The notes beneath the pieces were generated by a model. The model saw nothing but the letters and a program-made list of their open reading frames with translations. It did no database searches and was not told where the DNA came from. A DNA stretch of 64,000 bases from Halobacillus salinarum (GTDB lineage Bacteria; Bacillota; Bacilli; Bacillales; Halobacillaceae). How positions within the stretch are numbered: position 1 is the first letter of the stretch; each line of letters starts with the position of its first letter. This document shows positions 46,022-54,294 of the stretch, one piece after another. A program made the position numbers and the translations under genes. The stretch spans positions 3,286,001 to 3,350,000 of the forward strand of contig NZ_CP095073.1 of assembly GCF_022919095.1 (NCBI RefSeq). The letters are read 5' to 3'.

Positions 46022-46092
46022 AGCGGATGAAGGGAATCGAACCCTCGTCATCAGCTTGGAAGGCTGAGGTTTTACCATTAAACTACACCCGC
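46022..46092 (-). tRNA. tRNA-Gly (anticodon TCC)
   Basis: Cloverleaf on the minus strand: acceptor GCGGGTG / CATCCGC, anticodon stem-loop CAGCCTTCCAAGCTG with TCC, T arm GGGTTCGATTCCC. CCA is not encoded. It stands alone between the ABC-ATPase gene and a small membrane protein gene. Confidence 0.95.
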
Positions 46093-46439
46093 GTTTAAAT
46101 AGTTTCATTAGCCTCGTTTTTACATGTCCCCAACTCCGAGGGGAATTCAGAAAATGATCCCTTCAAAAGACATTGTGAAGAGTCATTCAAAGTGATATTT
46201 GTAATTATAACAATCCTCTCAAATCAGTGCAATAAAAAATTTACGTTTTTTTGTCGAAATTTTAACTTTATATTTACATAGATTTATAAGGGACCTGCAA
46301 CCCTCGTTAAATTAATCATAGTATACGTATAGATACGTAATGTTAAACTAGTTCAATAGAATCATTTTATGGATAACCTTTAGCACTTTAGCTTTCCATA
46401 CATAAGCTATTTTCTGTGAAATTGAAAGGAGGGAGCTCA
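46093..46439. other. AT-rich gap without a recognisable gene
   Basis: About 350 nt between tRNA-Gly and the small membrane protein gene. It has no ORF with a ribosome-binding site and no terminator-like stem; only short A/T runs and the near-palindrome GTATACGTATAGATACG at about 46321-46337. Confidence 0.4.
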
Positions 46440-46637
46440 TTGATCAATTTATTCCTCGGTATATGTATGCTTGCCTTAATTGGACTTATCCTATGGAGTT
46501 ATTTATTCGACCCAAATAATGCGCTTGTCGTAAGTACGACAAAAAAAGGATTTACCCTCTTGCTTATTGTCCTCGTCCTAATCTGCCTTTATTTACTCAT
46601 CACAGGTATTTATTACAGTTTTTTCTATACCAGTTAG
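46440..46637 (+). CDS. Small two-segment membrane protein
   Basis: 65 residues from TTG 46440 with AAAGGAGGGAGCTCA upstream (a longer frame to 46416 contains the ribosome-binding site and is not used). Segments INLFLGICMLALIGLILWSY and GFTLLLIVLVLICLYLLITG flank a short polar loop. A terminator follows. Function unknown. Confidence 0.6.
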   Translation: MINLFLGICMLALIGLILWSYLFDPNNALVVSTTKKGFTLLLIVLVLICLYLLITGIYYSFFYTS

Positions 46638-46643
46638 ACAATT

Positions 46644-46666
46644 GGATCACTTAACAAGAGTGATCC
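46644..46666 (+). terminator. Terminator after the 65-codon membrane protein gene
   Basis: GGATCACT / AGTGATCC (8 bp, 7-nt loop) followed by TTATTTGTT, 6 nt after the stop. Confidence 0.65.
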
Positions 46667-46765
46667 TTATTTGTTCTGAAAAGGGCACAATAAAAAACAT
46701 GCAGATGAACGTAACGTTCTCCACATGTTGAATGAGTTTTATACACGATAATTATCTCTTTCTTC

Positions 46766-46885
46766 CTATTTGTCCGGTTTACGATTCGACTGGAAAACGA
46801 GGATTGTTGAGAAAATAAGAAAAGCGATCAAGTTAAGGGCATCAATGGAAAAGTTTAAGACGTCTAAAAGAAATTTGGCATCCAT
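46766..46885 (-). CDS. 39-residue small membrane protein
   Basis: ATG 46885 follows AGGAGGAGGTGGAGAGCAA, a very strong ribosome-binding site. The product is MDAKFLLDVLNFSIDALNLI, then AFLIFSTILVFQS and a basic end (NRKPDK): one membrane segment. Size and shape resemble small toxin-like or regulatory membrane peptides, but no antisense RNA or family match was established. Confidence 0.55.
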   Translation of the reverse strand: MDAKFLLDVLNFSIDALNLIAFLIFSTILVFQSNRKPDK

Positions 46886-47124
46886 TTGCTCTCCACCTCC
46901 TCCTAATTAAAAACGAACCAGCTGCTTTCGAATTATGGTTCCATGTTGGAGGGTTCTTTAGTTCACTTTATCTGCATTGGTTGGAACTTAAAGATTAGTA
47001 TTACTCCTTAGGATGATCATTTCCCTCTTTTTTATGCTCCCCCTTTTTCATCCCTTAAACGTAATTAGTTGAATTGATTTCTTCCTCCACTTACCATTAG
47101 AAAGTAAGAAAAAAGTAAAAAGGG

Positions 47125-49308
47125 TTGATAACCATTAGACACCTTCATAGAAATAATTACTGGCTGTCGAGATTTCTTGCTGCTGATCCTGGCCGAAAAC
47201 GATTAAATCAAGCGGGCAAAGCAACAATCAGTCTTATTTCAGCCATATTTACAACTCTTTTGATTTTGCATGGAAGTGGACAATCTCTTTTTACACCAGC
47301 CATAGTATCCGGTATGGCAGGATTAATGGGCATCATGGTTGTGATGGATGATACAAAGCAAAAGAAACAACTGACAACAGTTCTGCTAGCCGTCTCCGCT
47401 TCATTGGGGATTACCGCAGGTTCATTACTGTCAAGCAACGCTATTTTGATAGGTACCGTAATGGTAGCGGTAATATTCTGCGCCTTTTATTTTTCTAAGT
47501 ATGGAAGCCGATATTTTTCACTTGGCATGATTGGATTTATGACTCTTTATTTTTCTTCCATTCTTAAGCTCTCCCCCGTCCAGCTGCCGTGGTTTTATCT
47601 GGGCGTGGCGATAGGGATCTGCTATGCCTTCTTATATAACTTTGTTATTTTCAAGGATTCAGCGCAAATATTAAAAGGCAGCATGCGTTCCTTTCACATT
47701 CAGGCAAACCTGACTTTTCAAATCCTCATCTCCTTAATGGAAGATCCTAAGACGAGCAAAAAGCGTTTGAAAAGTTTGAAGAAAAACAATGCCAAACTAG
47801 GTGAATACGCCCGGAATGTATCTGTGGATTTAAGCGATCAAGATGTGCGGCAGGTGTGGCCCGGACTCAGCACTTCTCAACTGCGTCTGTACGTGTTTGA
47901 TACTGCAATGCTGATGGAGACGCTCACCGATTCAGTACAGCAATTAAAAAAAGCGGAGGCATTGGAAGCGGAAGAATTAAAAAAACTGCTGATTTGGGTC
48001 GTAAAGTCATTAAGAGACGCGGAAGTTCTTGCTCAAAATTATAAAGAACAGCACTTACAGGAAGCAGAAAAAGCGGTGCAAGCGTTGCGTCTGGATTTAG
48101 CTGAACGACTTCATCAAGCGGAAACTGCTTCTAAAGGATGGCTCTATTTAATTAGGAGAATTGAGTCCATTGCCAACCACGTAATCGAAGGAGCGGCTTC
48201 CATTCAAACCTCTTTACACTTAAAGAGAACGCCAAAAGAAGATCAAGAGGATGAAAAGGAAGCGGAAGAAACAGACTCGAAAGAAGAGAAGGGACTCAAG
48301 CCCACTACAAAAAAAGCGATTCAAGCATTAATCGCTGGCGGAATTGCCATTGTGGTAGGGTATTTAATTTCTCCTGCTCAGCCTTACTGGGTTGTACTGA
48401 CTACATTTATTGTGCAGTTAGGTACGGACTCCGTTGGAAGAACATATGTGAAAGGACTGCAGCGCTCCTTGGGCACAGTAATCGGAGCTGTTATTGGCTT
48501 TTTCCTGGCCCAGTTCGTCTCCGGACATTCTGTGCTTGAAATTGGCTTACTATTTGTAGAGGTGTTTTTTGCCTTTTATCTATTTTCTGTATCCTATACA
48601 TTAATGAGTATGTTCATCACGATGCTGATTGCCTTTATGTATGATTTGCTGCTCGGAGGAATCAGCCTGTCTCTCCTCGGAGCCCGCGTGCTCGACACTA
48701 TTGCAGGAGCTGCCATAGCCTTAGGTGTATCTGCATTCATTTTACCCAAGCGCACAAGAGACAAAGTCGATGATGCACTGGTGGATTACATTGATGAACT
48801 GTCACCCTACATCCGGGATTATGTCAAACGTTTTCACGAGCCGGTAAATGTTAAAAAGCTTGCAGATCGTGCCTTTACACTCGACCAGAACCTGCAGGTC
48901 ATTAAGGATGAAGCACAGTCCCTTCTCCAGCGCCCCGGTATGTTCAGCCAGTCAAGCATATCAAGATGGATCACCATTTTTACGGCGATGAACTACTATG
49001 CGAAGCATCTCGTAGCCTCTTCCTACCAAAAAGAATTTGATTATCCCGGCGAGTTAATCGAAGTATTCCGAGACATTGAAGAAAAAACGAGTCATAATCT
49101 AGAGCATTTAAAACGTTTGATCAGAGGAAAAGCCCACGCTCCAAAGCACTATTCCTTAAAAAAAGAACGGGAAGCCATTGAACGTCTGGCACCAGGACGA
49201 CACCAGTCTAAAGGTGATTTAATTCATCATCTCTACTATATTTGGCGTATCAACCAGTCCATAGTTCTGCTTGGAAAAGAGCTTGGGGGCACAAATACCG
49301 ATCATTAA
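47125..49308 (+). CDS. FUSC-family (aromatic acid exporter-like) membrane protein
   Basis: 727 residues. Two six-segment hydrophobic blocks (~30-185 and ~395-545) each precede a soluble helical region, the layout of FUSC/YccS-like proteins; the second block has PYWVVLTTFIVQLGTDSVGRTYVKGLQRSLGTVIGAVIG, the family's core signature. A charged linker (EDQEDEKEAEETDSKEEKG) precedes it. The likely role is export of organic anions. The start is uncertain: TTG 47125 directly abuts AAAAAGGG, while an ATT at 47134 has ideal spacing to it. Confidence 0.85.
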   Translation: MITIRHLHRNNYWLSRFLAADPGRKRLNQAGKATISLISAIFTTLLILHGSGQSLFTPAIVSGMAGLMGIMVVMDDTKQKKQLTTVLLAVSASLGITAGSLLSSNAILIGTVMVAVIFCAFYFSKYGSRYFSLGMIGFMTLYFSSILKLSPVQLPWFYLGVAIGICYAFLYNFVIFKDSAQILKGSMRSFHIQANLTFQILISLMEDPKTSKKRLKSLKKNNAKLGEYARNVSVDLSDQDVRQVWPGLSTSQLRLYVFDTAMLMETLTDSVQQLKKAEALEAEELKKLLIWVVKSLRDAEVLAQNYKEQHLQEAEKAVQALRLDLAERLHQAETASKGWLYLIRRIESIANHVIEGAASIQTSLHLKRTPKEDQEDEKEAEETDSKEEKGLKPTTKKAIQALIAGGIAIVVGYLISPAQPYWVVLTTFIVQLGTDSVGRTYVKGLQRSLGTVIGAVIGFFLAQFVSGHSVLEIGLLFVEVFFAFYLFSVSYTLMSMFITMLIAFMYDLLLGGISLSLLGARVLDTIAGAAIALGVSAFILPKRTRDKVDDALVDYIDELSPYIRDYVKRFHEPVNVKKLADRAFTLDQNLQVIKDEAQSLLQRPGMFSQSSISRWITIFTAMNYYAKHLVASSYQKEFDYPGELIEVFRDIEEKTSHNLEHLKRLIRGKAHAPKHYSLKKEREAIERLAPGRHQSKGDLIHHLYYIWRINQSIVLLGKELGGTNTDH

Positions 49309-49317
49309 TTTTTGAAG

Positions 49318-49519
49318 TAGAGGCCGGGACATAAATCCCCCTTCTAAAGACGAACAATGAAGGGTAGGGAAATCTTCTGTCGGAGCGGCCATGGTCCCAT
49401 CACCTATAAGAAATTGAAGTTGAATGAACCTAATAATCCGAACGAGGGTGAAGTCTTATCGTACTAAGTTCACCTTCATTCGGATTTTATATTGACTAAT
49501 ACTCTTGTATCACAGACCC
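49318..49519 (+). repeat. Dispersed intergenic repeat, copy 3 (most compact)
   Basis: About 200 nt. Left end GAGGCCGGGACATAAA (49320-49335), core CTAAAGACGAACAATGAAGG (49344-49363), hairpin ATCCGAACGAGGGTGAA / TTCACCTTCATTCGGAT (49436-49486), right part ATTGACTAATACTCTTGTATCACAGACCC. It is the shortest of the three copies and probably close to the complete unit. It occupies the gap between the FUSC gene and the secreted-protein gene; the remaining 170 nt up to 49691 show nothing recognisable apart from the ribosome-binding site. Confidence 0.65.
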
Positions 49520-49691
49520 AAATTCATTGTCTGCTTTTATCCTGCAGATAAGTGATTTCTTTTTGCTGGACGTTACTTATTTAAATCGAAGAGTTTCTCC
49601 AGGAATAGGATTTTGTTACACTTATGTATGAAGAATATCCCCTGCAAATTGACCGATTTCCATTCCAGTTTTTTCAATAATAGGAGGAACT

Positions 49692-50372
49692 ATGAGAAAG
49701 AAACTCGTTTTTCTTACGATCGCTTTTTTATTAGCAGCTGTCTGCAGTATTGGGTTAACGAAAGCTGATGCAGATGGATACTTCTTAAAGAGCTTTTGGA
49801 ATCAAGAAAAAAAGAAAGGAGAAAAAAAGGTATCCGGTATAGAAGCGAGCATGAATGAAGATTATCATGCGAAAGCTTCGCATGGAGAGATCGTACATAA
49901 ACCCCAGCCTGTCATGAAAGTGGAAGGCAAATTATATGAAATGATCAATGACTTAGACTATGAAAAGACGCCTGCAGAACCACAGTTGAAATCTGATGCT
50001 ATTCCGGAAAACACCGTAAAATCAATAGTCACGTACATAGGGAACGGAAGCGTCATCCCTGCTGGGACTATAAAAAACCCGAAAACACCACTCGAACGTA
50101 AACAGCGGATCGCACAGCTGATAAGAGGAATTGCGACCGATGCCCTCAGCGGCCGCTATCCTAAAGGCCAATATCCTGAAAAAGAACTAAAAAGCCAGGT
50201 ACAGACCAAGATTTCTCATATTGACGAGCTGCTGCAGCTCTCCACAAATTCACCTTTGAATGAGTTGGCTGAGGAGGCCAAACACCATTTTAATAAAGCC
50301 ATTGAAGAAAACTCGGTGAAAGAATTTTATAAAGCTACCTTTAATATGCGCTTTCTTATAAAGTCAATGTGA
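49692..50372 (+). CDS. Secreted protein of unknown function
   Basis: 226 residues with an N-terminal signal peptide (KKLVFLTIAFLLAAVCSIGL, cleavage near AxA at ~26). The mature part is basic and Lys/Glu-rich, with a helical C-terminal half (RKQRIAQLIRGIATDALSG, IDELLQLSTNSPLNELAEEA). No family is recognised. ATG 49692 follows ATAGGAGGAACT. The next gene starts 24 nt downstream in the same direction, so the two are probably co-transcribed. Confidence 0.7.
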   Translation: MRKKLVFLTIAFLLAAVCSIGLTKADADGYFLKSFWNQEKKKGEKKVSGIEASMNEDYHAKASHGEIVHKPQPVMKVEGKLYEMINDLDYEKTPAEPQLKSDAIPENTVKSIVTYIGNGSVIPAGTIKNPKTPLERKQRIAQLIRGIATDALSGRYPKGQYPEKELKSQVQTKISHIDELLQLSTNSPLNELAEEAKHHFNKAIEENSVKEFYKATFNMRFLIKSM

Positions 50373-50395
50373 AAATGAAGAGGAGGAAATTATAG

Positions 50396-50938
50396 ATGGC
50401 AAACTCACATGTCTATATTTACAACGGTGCGACACAAACAAATAGTGACGGTACTCACTTGATCGATGGCCAAGTTGTTTATCAATTCAGCTCGAATTCT
50501 TACGGTTATGATAATTTTGGTTATTGGGATCGGGGGCAATGGACAGAATTTGCTCTCAAAGACAGCAATCCAAACGGCATATATTTATCAAGCGGTGGTG
50601 GCTCAGGATGGCTGTATTCGATTACGGTCATGAATTACAAAGTATGGGGAAACCATTGGCGCTGCTCGAGATCCGGCGGAGCCTATTATGATTTGCGCGG
50701 GGGTGCCACCCTTTCCGATGGTTACGGAAATTATCAATATCTAGGGGCAAGCGACCAAATTATTTTCGGCCGGGAAGGCAGTTATAACCAAGGCAATACA
50801 TTAGGAGATCAATACGAGTGGGTGCAATGCTACGGATATTACGACGAGAATAAAAACTACACCGATCTCGACTACTGGTACATAAATATCGATGATCAGA
50901 ATTATGGAGTTTCCAGCTACAGTGTAAATACATATTAA
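50396..50938 (+). CDS. Tyrosine/glycine-rich protein of unknown function
   Basis: 180 residues, unusually rich in Tyr, Gly, Asn, Ser and Trp, almost without Lys. Segments such as VYIYNGATQTNSDGTHLIDG, NFGYWDRGQWTEF, SSGGGSGWLYSITVMNYKVW and YEWVQCYGYYDENKNYTDLD suggest a beta-rich, possibly carbohydrate-binding or surface protein. It has two Cys and no signal peptide. ATG 50396 has GAAGAGGAGG upstream, 24 nt after the secreted-protein gene. No family is recognised. Confidence 0.7.
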   Translation: MANSHVYIYNGATQTNSDGTHLIDGQVVYQFSSNSYGYDNFGYWDRGQWTEFALKDSNPNGIYLSSGGGSGWLYSITVMNYKVWGNHWRCSRSGGAYYDLRGGATLSDGYGNYQYLGASDQIIFGREGSYNQGNTLGDQYEWVQCYGYYDENKNYTDLDYWYINIDDQNYGVSSYSVNTY

Positions 50939-50986
50939 TCAACAAAACGCCCCGTTATTTCTAAATAACCTTTTCCTGTTTAACAA

Positions 50987-51014
50987 AAAAGGAGCCGATA
51001 CCCCGGCTCCTTTT
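50987..51014. terminator. Bidirectional terminator between convergent genes
   Basis: AAAAGGAGCC / GGCTCCTTTT, 10 bp with an 8-nt loop, between the tyrosine-rich protein gene and the leftward gene at 51018. Confidence 0.8.
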
Positions 51015-51017
51015 CTC

Positions 51018-51470
51018 TTAGAGAATAATTGTGTTTTTTATGGCAGCAATTAAATGTTCAAACTCTTCACTCACCTGATTAACAATGGACGGTTCCTGAT
51101 AATTCTGAGCATGAAGTTTGGACAAGCCAGGTTCAATTTCAATCTTAGTTCCATTTAAGAATACCATTTCCAGTTTGTGAGGAGGTGTGTTATCTACAAG
51201 GCTATAGTCGTCAAAGTATTCCTTCATGGATATAATCCGGTCCGTAAACAAGGTTTCCTTTGTAACAGCCAAATCTTCAGAAATGGTCAAAATCGTCAAC
51301 GTGCGGTCATTGATATTTACGATATACAGGTAATGCAATTCTGGGGTGAGTACTTCCAGGGTCCGATAGTTATCTGATTCAAAAACCTCTTCCGTAAACT
51401 CCAGTACAGCAGCCGTCCGCAAATTCGAAACACCCTCAGAGCTTAACCTTTCACGAATTGCAGTTGACAT
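51018..51470 (-). CDS. Conserved-looking cytoplasmic protein of unknown function
   Basis: 150 residues from ATG 51470 (TAGGAGGAG upstream; the frame stays open to 51524 without a better site). The protein is acidic and soluble: TAAVLEFTEEVFESDNYRTL, HYLYIVNINDRTLTILTISE, EEFEHLIAAIKNTIIL. The pattern of short strands suggests a small alpha/beta or PH-like domain, but no family is recognised. Confidence 0.65.
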   Translation of the reverse strand: MSTAIRERLSSEGVSNLRTAAVLEFTEEVFESDNYRTLEVLTPELHYLYIVNINDRTLTILTISEDLAVTKETLFTDRIISMKEYFDDYSLVDNTPPHKLEMVFLNGTKIEIEPGLSKLHAQNYQEPSIVNQVSEEFEHLIAAIKNTIIL

Positions 51471-51677
51471 GGAAACACTCCTCCTAAAAAATTTGTTCAC
51501 TGATAAATTTCCTAATTTTTGCATATTAAAACCATTTTTAGTTAAAATAATCCATCTTTACTATCATAAAATACACCACCAAGTACCTATCATACTGGTT
51601 ATTTTATCACCGTTAGAATTTTCAGGACTTTTTATCCTGAACAATTAACACGGAATATCCATTCGGTCAAATAGATC

Positions 51678-51706
51678 TTGCAGGATCATTCAGCTTGATT
51701 TATAAT
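51678..51706 (+). promoter_or_regulatory. Candidate sigma-A promoter of the TetR-ABC operon
   Basis: TTGCAG (51678-51683), 17-nt spacer, TATAAT (51701-51706), 55 nt before the TetR start codon. Confidence 0.55.
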
Positions 51707-51712
51707 CATATT

Positions 51713-51745
51713 GTGAATAAAAAATAAAATAATTCATATATTCAC
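51713..51745 (+). promoter_or_regulatory. Candidate operator (inverted repeat) of the TetR-ABC operon
   Basis: GTGAATA (51713-51719) and TATTCAC (51739-51745) are perfect inverted arms 19 nt apart, right after the predicted promoter. A TetR regulator is the first gene, so autorepression here is plausible. The long spacing is unusual for a TetR site. Confidence 0.35.
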
Positions 51746-51760
51746 TTTGGAGGTTTTAGT

Positions 51761-52372
51761 ATGCCTAAAGGATTTAAACAAGAAGAAAAGCAGCACATCC
51801 AGCAAGCGCTTTTGGCAGAAGGCCGTGAGCTTTTCTGTCAGTTTGGTCTTCAAAAAACGAGCATCCAGGATATTACGAAAAAAGTCGGAATAGCTGCTGG
51901 TACATTTTATAAATTTTTCCAATCGAAAGAAGAGCTCTACTTTGATATTCTCGCGAACGAAGAAGAAGAAGTGAAGAACTTTTTGAACAATTTAGACGTC
52001 ACCAATAGCAGCAATCCAAAATCTGTGATTAAACAGCATCTCCTGACGACTATCGAAATGGTGGAAAAGAATCCTTTAATGCGTCAAATATATCTAGGAG
52101 ACAATATGAATGCTCTATCCAGAAAAATTCCTGAAGAAAAATTAGCCAACCATTTAAAGGAGGATAACCAAGCTTCTTCCGTCCTTATTACCAATTGGAA
52201 GCAACAAGGCGTAATTATTAAATATGAACCTGAACTTGTAACAGGGTTGTTCCGGTCATTATTCATGCTTACCTTACACAAAAAAGAGATCGGTGAAGAT
52301 ATCTACCGGGCAACGATTGAGCTCCATGTCGACTTGCTGGTGGAAGGGTTAATAGAAGAGGAAGTGAAATGA
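51761..52372 (+). CDS. TetR/AcrR family transcriptional regulator
   Basis: 203 residues. The N-terminal helix-turn-helix is GRELFCQFGLQKTSIQDITKKVGIAAGTFYKFFQSKEELYFDI (split here as ~24-66). The C-terminal ligand domain is generic. ATG 51761 follows TTTGGAGGTTTTAGT. The ABC transporter ATPase starts directly after its stop (52373), so it is probably the local repressor of this exporter. Confidence 0.9.
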   Translation: MPKGFKQEEKQHIQQALLAEGRELFCQFGLQKTSIQDITKKVGIAAGTFYKFFQSKEELYFDILANEEEEVKNFLNNLDVTNSSNPKSVIKQHLLTTIEMVEKNPLMRQIYLGDNMNALSRKIPEEKLANHLKEDNQASSVLITNWKQQGVIIKYEPELVTGLFRSLFMLTLHKKEIGEDIYRATIELHVDLLVEGLIEEEVK

Positions 52373-53311
52373 ATGGGATATGCAATTCAAACGAATCAAC
52401 TAACCAAATCCTATAATGGGTTAAAGGCCGTTGATCAAGTGTCCATCAGCATTAAAAAAGGAACCATTTACGGCTTTTTAGGATTAAACGGTGCCGGAAA
52501 AACGACCATGATCCGCATGCTTTTGGGGATGATTAAACCTAGCGAGGGCAGCTGCTATATTGACGGTAAACAAGTAGTTCAAGCGAATCCTTCCATTTGG
52601 GAAAAAGTCGGATATATGGTTGAAACTCCTCGTGCGTATCCGGAATTGACGGTGAAAGAAAACCTTGAAATATTCCGCCGTCTGAGACTGGTCGAAAATA
52701 AACAAGCCGTCCATAACGTTTGTGAACAATTAAAATTAACGGCTTATGTCAATAAAAAAGCGAAGCATCTTTCCCTGGGGAATGCCCAGCGGTTAGGGAT
52801 AGCGAAAGCTTTGCTGCACCAGCCGGAAATACTTATTTTAGACGAACCCGTCAACGGACTGGACCCGGCAGGGATTGTTGAAGTTCGTGAATTACTTCTT
52901 GATCTAGCTGAGAATCATGGCATTACCATTTTCATATCCAGTCATTTGTTAAGCGAGATTTCAAAAACAGTCAGCCAAATCGGAATCATCCACGAAGGAA
53001 AGTTAGTGGATGAAGTCAAAGCAAAGCAGTTGAACCGTCTGCTTAAAGAGCGGCTTGTGATCCATACTCGTCATAATGCAGCTGCCGGACGCCTTCTCAG
53101 TGAATCGGGGTACTCCTGGCAGCAAAATAAAGAAGGGCTCATAGAATCCTATCAGCCCGAAGCTATTAAAAAGCCGGAAAACATCGCCCGCCTGCTGACC
53201 GAACATCAACTTCCGCCCGTTCGATTAACTGTAGAAGAAGAAGATTTGGAAGCCTATTTTCTAAGAGTGATTACAGGGAAAGGAGTGGAACAGCTCCATG
53301 GAATATTATAA
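52373..53311 (+). CDS. ABC transporter ATP-binding protein (BcrA-like)
   Basis: 312 residues. Walker A GLNGAGKTTMIR (~38-49), the ABC signature in the variant form LSLGNAQRLGIAKAL (~137), Walker B ILILDEPVNGLDPAG (~156) and the H-loop ISSHLLSE are present. The C-terminal ~90 residues are the extension seen in bacitracin/lantibiotic-type exporters. It follows the TetR gene with no gap and overlaps the permease start by 14 nt. Confidence 0.92.
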   Translation: MGYAIQTNQLTKSYNGLKAVDQVSISIKKGTIYGFLGLNGAGKTTMIRMLLGMIKPSEGSCYIDGKQVVQANPSIWEKVGYMVETPRAYPELTVKENLEIFRRLRLVENKQAVHNVCEQLKLTAYVNKKAKHLSLGNAQRLGIAKALLHQPEILILDEPVNGLDPAGIVEVRELLLDLAENHGITIFISSHLLSEISKTVSQIGIIHEGKLVDEVKAKQLNRLLKERLVIHTRHNAAAGRLLSESGYSWQQNKEGLIESYQPEAIKKPENIARLLTEHQLPPVRLTVEEEDLEAYFLRVITGKGVEQLHGIL

Positions 53312-54077
53312 AGCAGCACTTACAACTGAGCTTCTGAAAATCATAAAATCAAAAATGATTTGGATTACGTTAGCCGCTCTTACTCTCGGTCCTCTCATGA
53401 GTGCATTTTTCATGTTTGTCTTAAAAAATCCTGATCTTGCTGAGAGCTCAGGGCTCTTAGGGGCCAAAGCAGAAATTGCAGGAGAAGCCAACTGGCCCTC
53501 ACTCTTAAGCATGCTGGCCCAAATCATTGCCGTCGGTGGGGTAATCGTTTTTGGGTTTATCACAAGCTGGGCGTTCGGCCGAGAATATACGGATGAAACA
53601 ATTAAAGACCTCATCGCCCTGCCTTTTCCCCGCTGGGTCATTATTGTGGCAAAATTTACGGCAGTGTTCATCACTTGTATCGTCTTCTCTATTTATGTAT
53701 TTGCATTAGGTATACTGCTAGGTTCGCTCATTCAACTGCCTGGTTTGAATCAGGCAGTCATGGCTCATGGACTCTACCAATATGCGCTCACAGCTCTTTT
53801 TACGATTGCACTCAGCACCCCAGTCGCGTTTTTTGCCAGTTACGGCCGGGGCTACCTCGCTCCTCTCGGTTTTATCATTATTATGGTATTACTGTCGCAG
53901 ATTATCGGGGCTATTGGATACGGAGATTATTTCCCTTGGGCTATTCCCGCCTTATTTTCAGGTATGACCGGTGTAGAAAGCCCTTTGAAAGTAAGCAGCA
54001 CCTTGATTATTCTGTCCACCTGCCTCATAGGACTTTATGCCACTTTTTCCTGGTGGAAAAATGCGGATCAGCATTGA
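53298..54077 (+). CDS. ABC transporter permease (ABC-2 type)
   Basis: 259 residues with six membrane segments, including ITSWAFGREYTDETIKDLIALPFPRWVIIVAKF (conserved cytoplasmic coupling region ~85-118). It forms the membrane half of the exporter with the ATPase at 52373, probably for a peptide antibiotic or similar compound. ATG 53298 has AAAGGAGTGG upstream and lies inside the end of the ATPase gene. Confidence 0.9.
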   Translation: MEYYKAALTTELLKIIKSKMIWITLAALTLGPLMSAFFMFVLKNPDLAESSGLLGAKAEIAGEANWPSLLSMLAQIIAVGGVIVFGFITSWAFGREYTDETIKDLIALPFPRWVIIVAKFTAVFITCIVFSIYVFALGILLGSLIQLPGLNQAVMAHGLYQYALTALFTIALSTPVAFFASYGRGYLAPLGFIIIMVLLSQIIGAIGYGDYFPWAIPALFSGMTGVESPLKVSSTLIILSTCLIGLYATFSWWKNADQH

Positions 54078-54152
54078 ATCTTTTTGGAAAAACGAAACCT
54101 TTAGTTGACCAAAAACGTAAGTAAACCAAAGACTCTAAGCGAGGTGAGGCTT

Positions 54153-54257
54153 ATGTGGTTTAAACTTTTTCACAAAGCTAACCGTCCCACTAAGATCGCT
54201 CTGCTCACTGGCTCTGCTGCTCTATTTGCCGGCGGACTTTTCCTCCTGTTTCATTAG
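54153..54257 (+). CDS. 34-residue small membrane protein
   Basis: ATG 54153 after AAGCGAGGTGAGGCTT. Product MWFKLFHKANRPTKIALLTG then SAALFAGGLFLLFH: a basic N-terminus and one membrane segment. A strong terminator follows 4 nt after the stop. It is 75 nt after the ABC permease gene and may be the last gene of that operon. Confidence 0.55.
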   Translation: MWFKLFHKANRPTKIALLTGSAALFAGGLFLLFH

Positions 54258-54260
54258 AAT

Positions 54261-54289
54261 AAGGGTCCTGGCAATCAGCCAGGACCCTT
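54261..54289. terminator. Bidirectional terminator
   Basis: AAGGGTCCTGGC / GCCAGGACCCTT, 12 bp with a 5-nt loop, between the small protein gene and leftward doxX-like gene. Confidence 0.8.
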
Positions 54290-54294
54290 ATTCG

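Noticed and set aside
46886-47124. Possible gene or regulatory RNA between the 39-codon ORF and the FUSC gene
   Set aside because: No ORF with a ribosome-binding site, no stable stem and no repeat could be supported.
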